NCBI RefSeq assembly: GCF_013072695.1
Contig: NZ_LXUK01000022.1
Coordinates: forward strand, 124,729-188,728
DNA from: Acinetobacter sp. Ac_5812
Lineage (GTDB): Bacteria; Pseudomonadota; Gammaproteobacteria; Pseudomonadales; Moraxellaceae
Reading direction: 5' to 3'
DNA: 64,000 nt
Part shown: positions 1 to 9,600 of the stretch, piece by piece
Position numbering within the stretch: position 1 is the first letter of the stretch
Layout of the letters: the number at the start of each line of letters is the position of its first letter
Made by a program: the position numbers and the translations under genes
Notes under the pieces: model-generated
Told to the model about the DNA's origin: nothing
Databases searched by the model: none
Seen by the model: only the letters and a program-made list of their open reading frames with translations

Positions 1-1208
1 AAACTATTTAACTTGTCTTGCAATACTTGGTCAGCACGAAGCTTGGTATCAAACTCAACCAAAGTCACATGCTCAACAATGCCTGCAAGGTCAATCGCTG
101 CTTCGACACCCGAGTTACCACCACCAATCACGGCAACACGTTTGCCTTTGAATAATGGACCATCACAGTGTGGACAGTACGCAACACCACGGGTACGATA
201 TTCTGCTTCACCTGGTACATTCATTTCTCTCCAACGTGCACCTGTTGAAAGAATGATGGTTTTCGATTCAAGCTTGGCTCCATTTTCCAGTTCTACTTCA
301 ACCAGACCATTGGCCGTTTGATCTGCACCCGTGATCTTGCTGACACGTTGCAAGTTCATGATATCCACGCCGTACTCACGAACATGTGCTTCCATGTCTT
401 GAGCGAACTGAGGACCTACGGTTTTTTGAACGGTGGTGAAGTTTTCAATGTCCATGGTATCCATCACCTGACCACCAAAGCGCTCAGCTACGATACCGGT
501 TTTAATCCCTTTACGTGCTGCGTAGATCGCCGCTGTACCACCTGCAGGACCACCACCAATCACCAACACATCAAATGCGTCTTTGGCATTGATTGCTGCT
601 GCATCTTTCTCAGCTGAATTGCTATCCAACTTGGCAACGATTTCTTCCAAAGTCATACGACCTTGACCAATATGCTGATTGTCTTGGAACACCATCGGTA
701 CAGCCAAGATTTTGCGTTCTTCAACTTCGTCTTGGAAGAAAGCACCATCAATCATGGTTGCTGTGGTATTTGGATTGTTGATCGCAATTAAGTTTAAAGC
801 TTGAACCACATCTGGACAGTTATGGCAACTGAGCGAGACAAACACATCAAAGTTCGCGCTTAAGTTTAGGCCTTTGATCTGAGTGAGTACTTCATCAGAC
901 ACTTTAGGCGCATAACCAGACACTTGTAATAATGCCAAGATCAAAGAAGTAAACTCATGTCCCATCGGTAAGCCAGCAAAGAACACACGTGGTTGTTCAC
1001 CTGCTTTGGCCACACCAAAACTAGGACGGCGAGCGTTTGAACCGTCGAAACGCGCCGTAACTTGATCAGAAAGTTCAGCAATTTCAGTCACGAGTTCTTT
1101 GATTTTTGCAGCTTTGTCTGATTCATCTAAAGCAGCAACCAACTCGATTGGACTTTCTAAACGTTCTAAGTAAGCTTTTAATTGAGTTTTAATATTTTGA
1201 TCTAACAT
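1..1208 (-). CDS. ahpF: Alkyl hydroperoxide reductase subunit F (partial, 3' end outside window)
   Basis: Flavoprotein disulfide reductase that passes electrons from NAD(P)H to the peroxiredoxin AhpC in cytosolic peroxide detoxification. The start is the ATG at 1208, giving [18 protein letters not shown], which matches the N-terminus of enterobacterial AhpF. The N-terminal thioredoxin-like domain carries CHNC near residues 127-130. The FAD domain motif [17 protein letters not shown] follows, then the redox centre CPHC near 343-346 and the NAD-binding [10 protein letters not shown]. About 400 residues are present and the C-terminal part is cut off by the window edge. Its partner ahpC lies about 4 kb away on the same strand, not adjacent as in enterics. 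Identity is secure. Confidence 0.97.
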   Translation of the reverse strand, partial: MLDQNIKTQLKAYLERLESPIELVAALDESDKAAKIKELVTEIAELSDQVTARFDGSNARRPSFGVAKAGEQPRVFFAGLPMGHEFTSLILALLQVSGYAPKVSDEVLTQIKGLNLSANFDVFVSLSCHNCPDVVQALNLIAINNPNTTATMIDGAFFQDEVEERKILAVPMVFQDNQHIGQGRMTLEEIVAKLDSNSAEKDAAAINAKDAFDVLVIGGGPAGGTAAIYAARKGIKTGIVAERFGGQVMDTMDIENFTTVQKTVGPQFAQDMEAHVREYGVDIMNLQRVSKITGADQTANGLVEVELENGAKLESKTIILSTGARWREMNVPGEAEYRTRGVAYCPHCDGPLFKGKRVAVIGGGNSGVEAAIDLAGIVEHVTLVEFDTKLRADQVLQDKLNS

Positions 1209-1439
1209 GTATTTCTCCAAATGCTAAGACTTTTAAATCAGCTAAATTCATTCAATGAGGCTATAGTACGCAAAAGTACTAAATAGGTAAAACAGTATGT
1301 TTTTATGGGTTTGATCGGTTTTTTGAATTTTTGCTGGTTTTGTCACTTTTTTGAACATATCTTTCAGTAAAAATTTGAGTACAATCAAAGTTGTTATATA
1401 ACTGCAATCATTTCGTGGCATAAATAAAGGGTAAGCAAC

Positions 1440-1658
1440 ATGGCGTTACAACGTGGTATCTATCAGCACTATAAAGGTCAGCTATATCAAGTGTTTAACG
1501 TGGCTCGTCATAGTGAAACAGAAGAACAGTTGGTCGTCTATCAATGCTTATATGGTGATTACTCAATGTGGGTACGTCCATTGGCAATGTTTAGCGAAAC
1601 GGTTCAGCTTGATGATGGGCAAGTCTTACCGCGTTTTAAATTAATACAACCAACTTAA
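1440..1658 (+). CDS. DUF1653 domain protein
   Basis: Small 72-residue soluble protein. The pattern GIYQHYKGQLYQV, then LVVYQCLYGDYSMWVRPLAMF, is typical of the DUF1653 family, whose biochemical role is unknown. Length fits a single-domain member. It is divergent from ahpF and sits 41 nt before the O-methyltransferase on the same strand, so the two may be co-transcribed. A second start in another frame exists at 1453 but lacks family similarity. The family call is fairly sure; the function is not known. Confidence 0.85.
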   Translation: MALQRGIYQHYKGQLYQVFNVARHSETEEQLVVYQCLYGDYSMWVRPLAMFSETVQLDDGQVLPRFKLIQPT

Positions 1659-1699
1659 ATTCATTCAGCTTTAAAACAGCCTGTTTGAGGGGATCAGAT

Positions 1700-2287
1700 A
1701 TGACTAGCACGGTATTTTTACAACGTATTTCTGATTTATATGATGAGTTTAAACAACACGATGCCCGACAGTCTGATCGTTTAAGACGCTACCGAAATAT
1801 TGAAGCGGAGTCAGCTAAGCTACTAGCGATGTTGGTTCGTACTCAACGATCAAAACGGATTCTAGAAATTGGCACCTCTACAGGCTATTCGACGCTTTGG
1901 CTAGCGGAAGCTGCGAAAGTCGTGGGGGGTAAGGTAAACACTCTAGAAATCAATGCATTTCGCAGTGCCCAAGCAAAAAAATATGCGGAAGAATTTGGCT
2001 TGGGATCTTTGATTGATTTTTGGGTGGGGGATGCTGCTGATTATCTGGCCCAAGCGACCGAACCTTTCGATTTAATTTTACTTGATGCTGAGCGTGGTAG
2101 TTATGCTGGGTATTGGGAAGACTTAAAGCGTTTATTGCAATCTTCAGGTAGCACTTTAATTGTTGATAATGTGATTTCTCATGCAGCAGAGGTGAAGACA
2201 TTTCTTGAACTGATCAAAGATGATGAGGATTATATGAGCACCATCCTGCCGATCGGCGCAGGTTTATGTTTGGTGGTGTTGAAGTGA
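1700..2287 (+). CDS. Class I SAM-dependent O-methyltransferase
   Basis: A 195-residue methyltransferase of the catechol/caffeoyl-CoA O-methyltransferase type. The SAM-binding glycine loop EIGTSTGYST is at residues 56-65, an acidic position (LEINAFR) ends the second strand, and FDLILLDAERGSYAGYW carries the metal-binding Asp expected in this family. The ATG at 1700 is preferred over the TTG at 1685 because GAGGGG lies 7 nt upstream of it. The substrate cannot be read from the sequence. TrmR-like tRNA methyltransferases belong to the same superfamily, so a tRNA role is possible. It converges with alkR and their ends overlap. Confidence 0.85.
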   Translation: MTSTVFLQRISDLYDEFKQHDARQSDRLRRYRNIEAESAKLLAMLVRTQRSKRILEIGTSTGYSTLWLAEAAKVVGGKVNTLEINAFRSAQAKKYAEEFGLGSLIDFWVGDAADYLAQATEPFDLILLDAERGSYAGYWEDLKRLLQSSGSTLIVDNVISHAAEVKTFLELIKDDEDYMSTILPIGAGLCLVVLK

Positions 2288-3313
2288 ATTGATTTTACTT
2301 TGATGGTGTAGTCGATATGCTTGAGGGCTACAGCCAATCATTTTATTAAAGGCGCGGGTAAAGTTGGCAGGATTGGAATAACCCAGTTCATAGGCAATAT
2401 GGGTAATGGTAAAGCTAGAATTTTCTAATAACTCAATGGCTCGTTCAGTGCTGATCTGCTGCTTTAAAGCTTGAAATTCAACACCTTGTTGCTGCAAATA
2501 GCGTTGCAAGGTTTTAGTGGAAATGTTTAATACTTTGGCACATTCCATGAGAGTTGGGACTTGATTGGCTTGTCGCAACATCATGCTAACCCATTCAACA
2601 ATTTCTCCTTGATGATAGATCTTCTGGATTTGTTCCTGACAGCGTTGTTCAACGATTTTTAAACTATGTGCATCTGCCAAAGGTAAGGGGAGTGCCAATT
2701 GTTGCTGATCAATCACCACGCGTATGCCCGAAAGCCAGGTATAGTTAAAATGGAAATTGGCTTTCACTAAGGCTAAGTAACGTTCTTGATAGCTTGGCTC
2801 TGGAACACTCAAATATACTTGATAGCGTTGTAATTGCTGACCTGCCAATTCTAATAGACTGTAGTAGAACGCTACGGCAATCGCTTCAATATGAAAGGCC
2901 AAACACTGCTTATTCATCTGCAAAATTGGTTCAAATAACAGTTCAACTTTTTGTGAGCCTGTTAGAAACTGAATGCTGAGCTTAAAACTTGGCATAATCA
3001 GTCTAAAATATTGTGCAATCAGCCTAAGTGCATGTTCTAGATTTGGGCTGGTCATGAGTGCATAGCCGACGAGACTATGTGAGCTGAGCTTGATATTTTT
3101 ACCAAGTTCAAAGGCTAGATCTTGGGTGTCGGGCAGGCTTAAACCAATTTCTATGAATTGTTCAATTTGCTGAATCGATAATAATTCTGTTTTTGCTAGT
3201 TCTTGCTGTACTGCTATCAGTAAATCATTATCGTATTGATGCGTACCGATTAAAATTTCAATCAGTCGTAAATAATAACGTGATGGAATAACAGGGATCT
3301 GTTGCTTTTGCAC
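2264..3313 (-). CDS. alkR: AraC/XylS-family regulator, AlkR-like
   Basis: A 349-residue transcription factor. The N-terminal two thirds resemble the arabinose-binding-like domain of AraC regulators with helical sensor domains. The C-terminal ~100 residues are the double HTH (LMECAKVLNISTKTLQRYLQQQG and ITHIAYELGYSNPANFTRAF). It is transcribed divergently from the alkane hydroxylase gene, the same arrangement as alkR-alkM in Acinetobacter baylyi, where AlkR activates alkM in response to alkanes. The start is GTG. The symbol rests on family plus context. The 24-nt overlap with the convergent methyltransferase gene is tail to tail. Confidence 0.82.
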   Translation of the reverse strand: MQKQQIPVIPSRYYLRLIEILIGTHQYDNDLLIAVQQELAKTELLSIQQIEQFIEIGLSLPDTQDLAFELGKNIKLSSHSLVGYALMTSPNLEHALRLIAQYFRLIMPSFKLSIQFLTGSQKVELLFEPILQMNKQCLAFHIEAIAVAFYYSLLELAGQQLQRYQVYLSVPEPSYQERYLALVKANFHFNYTWLSGIRVVIDQQQLALPLPLADAHSLKIVEQRCQEQIQKIYHQGEIVEWVSMMLRQANQVPTLMECAKVLNISTKTLQRYLQQQGVEFQALKQQISTERAIELLENSSFTITHIAYELGYSNPANFTRAFNKMIGCSPQAYRLHHQSKINSLQHHQT

Positions 3314-3330
3314 AAGAAAAACTCATTAAA

Positions 3331-3368
3331 GTCTTAAAATGATAATAGCAAGTCTTAAAATGATAATA
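3331..3368 (+). promoter_or_regulatory. Tandem 17-bp direct repeat, probable AlkR operator
   Basis: GTCTTAAAATGATAATA occurs twice, at 3331-3347 and 3352-3368, identical and exactly 21 bp apart. It lies in the short region between alkR and alkM. AraC/XylS proteins typically bind direct repeats spaced about two helical turns, so this is the natural candidate for the AlkR site. The repeat is seen directly; the binding is inferred. Confidence 0.7.
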
Positions 3369-3435
3369 TAGAGGGGCTGTGACGGAACACAATCAATTCA
3401 AGCAAAGCATTTTGTGTTTGATTGAGGAATTTCTA

Positions 3436-4629
3436 ATGAATATGCATACTCAACTGGATGTCGAGCAAGCGACAACAACATTTAAGGATAAAAAGCGTCA
3501 TTTATGGCTATTGGGTTTGGCTGTACCGACCATTGCAATGGGGGGCTTGGCTGGCTATCAGTTTGGCCCTAAAAAAACGAAAAAGTTCTTCGCCTCATTT
3601 GGGCCATTATTTATTCATGGCGTTATTCCAACTTTAGATAAATTGATTGGTGAAGATACGGAAAACCCGCCATTAGATGCAATCGCAGATTTAGAAGCTG
3701 ATCCGTATTACGCTCGTATTGTTAAACTTTTTATTCCTTTACAATACGCGACCAATATTTATGGGGCCTATTTAGCCAGTCGTAAAGACACGCCAGTTGC
3801 AGATCAAGTGTTATTGGGAACTTTGGTGGGTATGGTCAATGGTATTGCAATTAATACTGCACATGAATTGAGCCATAAGGCAGGGCGCTTGGAGCATTAT
3901 CTTTCGCATTTGGCTTTGGCGCCGTCAGGTTATAACCATTTTCGAATCGAACACCCATATGGGCACCATCGTCGTGTTGCGACACCGGAAGATCCTGCCT
4001 CTTCACAATTTGGCGAGACTTTCTGGAAGTTTTTACCACGTACTGTGATTGGTAGCTTTAAATCTGCGATCGAAATTGAGAAAAGCCGCTTAGAACGTAA
4101 GAAATTACCTTTCTTCTGTAAGGAAAATGAGTTAATTCATGGTTGGGCGATGTCTGCTATATATCATACCGCGATGTTCAGCAAGTTTGGTCTACGTTCA
4201 GTACCGTTCCAAGTCACGCAAGCGGCTTATGCGATTACTTTGTTTGAATCAGTAAATTATATTGAACATTATGGTTTAAAGCGTGCAAAGAAAGAAAATG
4301 GCCAATATGAACGTACTTTGCCAGAACATAGCTGGAACAATAATAATGTCGTGACCAATTTGTTCTTGTATCAATTACAACGTCATTCGGATCATCACGC
4401 CAATCCGACCCGAAGCTTTCAAACTTTACGTCACTTTCAGGATGCACCACAATTACCTGCAGGTTATGGTGCCATGATTCTGCCAGCATTTATTCCATCT
4501 TGGTGGTCAAAAATCATGGATGACCGTGTTGTAGCGCATTATAAAGGTGACCTCAGTAGAATTAATATGCATGCTGATGTGAAGGAAGAAATGCTCGAGA
4601 AATATATTGAGCAAAATGATGCGGCTTAA
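3436..4629 (+). CDS. alkM: Membrane alkane 1-monooxygenase (AlkM/AlkB family)
   Basis: Integral-membrane non-haem di-iron hydroxylase that oxidises n-alkanes to 1-alkanols with rubredoxin as electron donor. All family histidine motifs are present: HELSHK near 143, EHPYGHH near 172, NYIEHYG near 273 and LQRHSDHH near 313. Hydrophobic N-terminal segments come before them. The ATG at 3436 has GAGGA 7 nt upstream and gives 397 residues, close to the usual ~400. The GTG at 3379 would add an unlikely N-terminal extension. No rubredoxin gene is adjacent. Expression is probably controlled by the divergent alkR product. Confidence 0.95.
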   Translation: MNMHTQLDVEQATTTFKDKKRHLWLLGLAVPTIAMGGLAGYQFGPKKTKKFFASFGPLFIHGVIPTLDKLIGEDTENPPLDAIADLEADPYYARIVKLFIPLQYATNIYGAYLASRKDTPVADQVLLGTLVGMVNGIAINTAHELSHKAGRLEHYLSHLALAPSGYNHFRIEHPYGHHRRVATPEDPASSQFGETFWKFLPRTVIGSFKSAIEIEKSRLERKKLPFFCKENELIHGWAMSAIYHTAMFSKFGLRSVPFQVTQAAYAITLFESVNYIEHYGLKRAKKENGQYERTLPEHSWNNNNVVTNLFLYQLQRHSDHHANPTRSFQTLRHFQDAPQLPAGYGAMILPAFIPSWWSKIMDDRVVAHYKGDLSRINMHADVKEEMLEKYIEQNDAA

Positions 4630-4652
4630 ATAATCGAAAGATATCAAAACAG

Positions 4653-4679
4653 ATCAGCCCTAAGGGGCTGATTTTTTTA
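4653..4679 (+). terminator. Rho-independent terminator after alkM
   Basis: Perfect 8-bp stem ATCAGCCC / GGGCTGAT with a 4-nt loop followed by a run of T, 23 nt after the alkM stop codon. Confidence 0.9.
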
Positions 4680-4682
4680 TGG

Positions 4683-4892
4683 TTAGGCTGAAATACAGAG
4701 TCGTTTAAAATGCAGATCAAACTCAAGATATTTATGCACAAAGGCTGTTTTATCATTGGTGCGAAGTAAATTATTGTAGATAAACTCTGGAACGGGATGA
4801 TAAAGCTCACCTGAGCCATTGCTATAGAAAATTTTTAAATAGCGTGAAGAAACATCGTATTTCCAAGAGGTTACAACAACAGATTTTTCCAT
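4683..4892 (-). CDS. KTSC-domain small protein
   Basis: A 69-residue protein. The sequence VTSWKYDVSSRYLKIFYSNGSGELYHPVPEFIYNNLL fits the KTSC domain pattern: a short beta-rich unit with a Y-x-VP motif. The family is known mostly as free-standing small proteins or as appendages to other enzymes, with no settled function. It has its own upstream region and lies between alkM (convergent) and ahpC (same strand). The family call is moderately sure. Confidence 0.7.
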   Translation of the reverse strand: MEKSVVVTSWKYDVSSRYLKIFYSNGSGELYHPVPEFIYNNLLRTNDKTAFVHKYLEFDLHFKRLCISA

Positions 4893-5091
4893 ATAACGAC
4901 TCCTATTTTTGTTTGATCTTTTAGTACATATCTAAAAACTCTTTTGTTTCATAATTTGACAGTACTCCAACTGGGGCAGTCTGACAATTCATAAATGAAG
5001 CTTGCTATAAATTTATAAGTATAAGAATTGTAAAAAATTAGCTATAAATTTTCGGTGTGGAATAGGACTTGGATTGATAAAAATAATCAAT

Positions 5092-5120
5092 AAAAAAACC
5101 ACCCTAAAAAAGGGTGGTTT
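5092..5120 (-). terminator. Rho-independent terminator after ahpC
   Basis: Stem AAACCACCCT / AGGGTGGTTT with a short A-rich loop. Read on the minus strand it is followed by a T run, 26 nt beyond the ahpC stop codon. Confidence 0.88.
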
Positions 5121-5146
5121 CAAACCTATTGGTCTAATCTAAAAAA

Positions 5147-5710
5147 TTAGATTTTACCAACTAAGTCGATAGATGGAGCAAGCGTAGCTTCGCCTTCTTT
5201 CCATTTAGCTGGGCAAACTTCACCTGGGTGAGCGTGAACATATTGAGCAGCTTTAACTTTACGAAGAAGTTCAGATGCATCACGGCCGATACCACCAGCG
5301 TTGATTTCAACGATTTGGATTTTGCCTTCTGGATCGATTACGAAAGTACCACGGTCAGCAAGACCAGCAGCTTCGATTAATACGTCGAAGTTTTTAGAAA
5401 GTGTCCAAGTTGGGTCACCGATCAATGGGTATTGGATTTTACCAATAACTTCTGAAGTGTCGTGCCAAGCTTTGTGCGTGAAGTGAGTGTCAGTAGACAC
5501 GCCATAGATTTCAACGCCTAATTTTTGGAATTCAGCATAGTTGTCAGCAAGGTCGCCTAACTCAGTTGGACATACGAATGTGAAGTCAGCTGGGTAGAAG
5601 AACACAACAGACCATTTGCCTTTAAGATCTGCTTCAGATACGTCAACAAATTGACCGTTGTGGTACGCAGTCGCTTTAAATGGTTTAACTTCAGTATTAA
5701 TTAAGCTCAT
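5147..5710 (-). CDS. ahpC: Alkyl hydroperoxide reductase subunit C (2-Cys peroxiredoxin)
   Basis: Peroxiredoxin that reduces H2O2, organic peroxides and peroxynitrite, recycled by AhpF. The start [19 protein letters not shown] matches AhpC. The peroxidatic cysteine is in FVCPTELGD near residue 47 and the resolving cysteine in GEVCPAKW near 166. The length is 187 residues, exactly that of the E. coli protein. The ATG at 5710 is chosen because GGAG stands 6 nt upstream; the ATGs at 5713 and 5722 are alternatives. It is a single-gene unit with its own terminator. Peroxide regulation through OxyR is likely, but I could not identify an operator with confidence. Confidence 0.97.
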   Translation of the reverse strand: MSLINTEVKPFKATAYHNGQFVDVSEADLKGKWSVVFFYPADFTFVCPTELGDLADNYAEFQKLGVEIYGVSTDTHFTHKAWHDTSEVIGKIQYPLIGDPTWTLSKNFDVLIEAAGLADRGTFVIDPEGKIQIVEINAGGIGRDASELLRKVKAAQYVHAHPGEVCPAKWKEGEATLAPSIDLVGKI

Positions 5711-6192
5711 CATTGTCTCCATGATTGAGGTTTTATTGAGAGGCTAACGCCTTACTTGTTTACGAGGTCAAGAATAAATAATTTTTAGTTATTGGGGAAA
5801 TAGTATTTTTACATGACTAAAATCGGAAAATTGAATAACTCAATAAAAACGACTTTCACCCAAGAATATCTGTCCTATTTGACTGCATCGAGATGAAGCA
5901 AACATGACAAAAGATCCAGAACTAATGTGCATAACAACATGAAGTCTACGCCATCAAAATTCAAGGGTAAAATTGAAAAAATCTAAAATTATATAAAAAA
6001 CGGAGATATACGATTAAATTTTCGACGTGGATCTATTTTATTTGGAAAGCTATCTGGTCGTGATCCTGAGTTGTTGAGATAGATTTGCAAAAGAAAAAAT
6101 ACGAATACGATAAGGAGAATAGTAATTAGTTTGATGAGATTATTAATTTGTTGCGATAAAAAAACAGGATTTATTTGGCAGGAGTGAAAAGA
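5711..6192. other. Gene-poor stretch with degenerate coding-like sequence
   Basis: No intact gene is visible between ahpC and the broken ORF at 6193. One frame at 6011-6082 reads RLNFRRGSILFGKLSGRDPE before a TAG, and coding-like text continues after that stop. This suggests decayed gene remnants, but I recognise no family. The ahpC promoter must lie in the first ~100 bp. Confidence 0.4.
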
Positions 6193-6504
6193 ATGGAATC
6201 ATATAATGGTCTAGTACATGTTACACAAGCAAAAACTTATCTCCCAAAAGACGAAGCAATATTTATTCCAAATTGTCGGGTCGTTGATTTATTCTCATGT
6301 TCGATGATTGTATTAGATGCTAAACAAAGTCAGCAAGAAATAAGATAAGGCGCTATTTTCATCACAAAAGTATTAAAAGGAAAAGCTTATCAGCACTGGT
6401 TACAGGTCTCGACTTTTCTTAATCTTATCGTTGATATTGATCCAAACGAAGTCAGTGAATCAAAATTAAGGTCTATTTTTATTGTTTCAGCCCGGGGTGA
6501 ATAA
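6193..6504 (+). pseudogene. Short ORF interrupted by an in-frame stop
   Basis: The ATG at 6193 has a good ribosome site (GGAG, 8 nt upstream). It opens a reading frame of 51 codons beginning MESYNGLVHVTQAKTYLPKD that ends at TAA 6346-6348. The same frame then runs another 51 codons (GAIFITKVLKGKAYQHWLQV and onward) to TAA at 6502-6504. A single C-to-T change of a CAA codon would explain the stop. The whole would be a ~103-residue protein. I do not recognise the family. It may be a pseudogene, or the first part may be a real 51-residue protein. Confidence 0.5.
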
Positions 6505-6641
6505 TTATTTAACTTGATTCAAGACCTGAATTTTTAGTGATAAGCCTCTGTGGTGGTTAATGTCTAGAAAAGCTTTCTTTGCATAGCAAGGGTTTAAGGC
6601 GTAAAATAGCCGATTATTTAATTTTTCAGGAAAGCTGTTCA

Positions 6642-9600
6642 GTGCAGAGTCATTTAAATGTAGATCAATTGGTTATGGCACGTGACCGTCACCGTTTAAA
6701 TCGACTGCGCAAAGATAAAAAAACAGAAACAGCGGAAATCGAAAAACTCATTCAGCAATCGAATCATAAGGTAAAACAACGCTTAGCACGTGTTCCCAAG
6801 ATCAAGCTGAATCAAGACTTGCCTGTTACCCAATATGCAGATCGTTTAATTGAGGCGATTCAAAAGCATCAGGTGATTATTGTTGCTGGTGAAACGGGTT
6901 CTGGTAAAACCACACAGCTTCCACAAATTGCCATGCTGGCAGGTCGTGGACTCACAGGCATGATTGGTCATACTCAGCCACGTCGATTGGCTGCACGGAG
7001 TGTCTCGCAACGTATTGCGGAAGAAGTGGGCGAGAAGCTTGGCGAATCAATTGGCTTTAAAATTCGCTTTAATGAGCAAGGTTCGCAAGATTCAATCGTC
7101 CGTTTGATGACCGATGGTATTTTGTTGGCTGAATTGACCAATGACCGTTTTTTATCAAAATACGATACGATCATTATTGATGAAGCGCATGAACGCTCAC
7201 TCAATATTGATTTCATCATGGGCTATCTCAAGCAGCTTTTGCCAAAACGCCCTGATTTAAAAGTGATCGTGACCTCAGCTACGCTAGATGTAAACCGTTT
7301 TAGCCAGTATTTTTATGACGCACCAATTTTTGAAGTAGAAGGCCGCAGCTTTCCTGTCGAACTGCGTTATCGTCCAATCTCTGAGTTGAGTATTGTCGGT
7401 AGTGATGACGACGAGTTTGATGATTTTGAAGAAAATCTGCCACGTGCAGTGGTACAAGCGGTAGAAGAATGTTTTGCCGATGCAGAGAGCAAAGGCCATC
7501 CCGAATATGCGGATATTTTAATATTTGCCAGTACTGAACAAGAAATTCGTGAATTGCAGGAAACCTTGCAGAAGTTTGGTCCTCGTCATACTGAGGTCTT
7601 GCCTTTATATGCACGTTTGGCGCTGGCTGAACAACAAAAAATCTTCAGTCCGAGCGGTAAAGGGCGTCGCATTATTATTGCCACTAACGTGGCGGAAACG
7701 GCGTTGACAGTGCCAAACATCCGTTATGTGATTGATAGTGGCTTTGCTCGTATTTCACGTTATAACTATCGCTCACGGGTACAGCGCTTACCAATTGAAG
7801 CAATTTCGCAGGCTGCAGCCAATCAGCGTAAAGGTCGTTGTGGCCGTATTGCTGCGGGTGTCTGTATTCGTCTATATAGCGAAGATGACTTTTTAAGCCG
7901 TCCTGAATTTACTGAACCTGAAATTAAGCGGACCAACTTGGCCTCTGTTATTTTGCAAATGCAAAGCTTAGGCCTAGGTAATCTAGAAGATTTTGATTTT
8001 ATTGAGCCGCCTGATTTCCGTTTGGTCAATGATGGACGTAAGCTCTTGGTAGAGTTAGGCGCATTAACAGATAAAAAAGCCCCTCTTTCTCAAAGAGGTG
8101 AGGAACAAACGATGTTCCGCAAGGGAGATTCATCTAGAGATAATCCCCCTCAATCCCCCTTTACCAAAGGGGGAAGCCAAGATAGCTTAACCAAAGTTGG
8201 TCAAATGATGGCGCGTATGCCAATTGACCCGCGTTTAGCACGTATGCTGGTTGGCGGGGCACATTTTGGTGTACTCAAAGAAACCTTGATTATTGTTAGT
8301 GCCTTAGCCATTCAAGATCCTCGAGAACGTCCTGCCGACAAGCAAATGCAGGCTGATCAAAAACATGCCTTATTCAAAGAAGCGGACTCGGACTTTTTAT
8401 TCTATTTAAAACTCTGGAATACACTGCAAACCAGTCCCGAAACACAAACTGAAAATAAACGTCGTCAGTTTGCCCGTCAGCATTTTTTAAGTTGGTTACG
8501 CTTACGTGAATGGAAGCAAACCCATCAGCAGTTAGTAGAACTGGCTGAAGGTTTAAAGCTCAGTTTTAATGAAAAATCAGCCAACTATGAAAACTTACAC
8601 CGCGCGCTGTTAACTGGCTTGCTTTCATTTATCGCCAATAAGACCGATGAACGTAATACTTTTATGGCAGTGCGCCAGCAGAAGGCCAAAGTGTTTCCTG
8701 CAAGTACTTTGCACAAAACCAATACGGCTTGGGTGATGGCATTTGAGATGGTGGAAACCTCTCAGGTGTATTTACGCACCTTGGCAAAAATTGATCCTGA
8801 ATGGATTTTATTGGCTGCGCGTGATTTATTGAAGTACCACTATTTCGAACCACATTGGTCGAAAAAAGCAGGTATCGTCAATGCTTATGCTCAAATCTCT
8901 TTGTTTGGTTTGATTATCGAGCCAAAAAGATTAATCAATTTTGAGAAAGTAGACCAAGCTGCGGCACATGAAATCTTTTTACGTGATGCATTAACGACAG
9001 GTCAATTAGGCATTACTCCACCATTTTTAAAACATAACTTACTCAAACTTGAAGAAGTTGAACGGGTTGAAGATAAATTACGCCGTCGTGATTTGGTGGT
9101 GGATGAAGAGACCATTTACCAGTTCTATGCACAGAAAGTGCCGGAAGAAATCGCCAGTCGCAGTAGTTTTGAAGATTGGCGCGCAACCATTGAGTCAGAG
9201 CAGCCACGTTATTTATTTGTAGAAGATGATGCGTTGTGGATGAATGATCGTCCAACCACGCAGCAATTCCCAGATTATTTACATAATGGACAGCTGCGAC
9301 TTGCTGCTAGCTATCGTTTTGATCCAAGCCATGATGAAGATGGTGCAACCGTCAAAATTCCTGTGCAGGCTTTACCGCAAGTGGATGAAAAGCAATGGTC
9401 GTGGGGGATTCCTGGGTGGCGTCAGGATTTGATTGAGGCTTTACTCAAGGCATTACCTAAAGACAAACGCCGTAATTTGGTTCCGATTCCCGATACTGCG
9501 AAAAAGCTGATGCAGGGAATTGATGCCGTTCATCTGCGCGAACATTTATTTAGCTACTTGGCATTTGCTTTGCGCGGGGAGCAAATTACGGAAAAAGATT

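Noticed and set aside
3379..3435. GTG start giving alkane hydroxylase a 19-residue extension
   Set aside because: The ATG at 3436 has a better ribosome site and the resulting length fits the family; the extension would lie close to the operator repeats.
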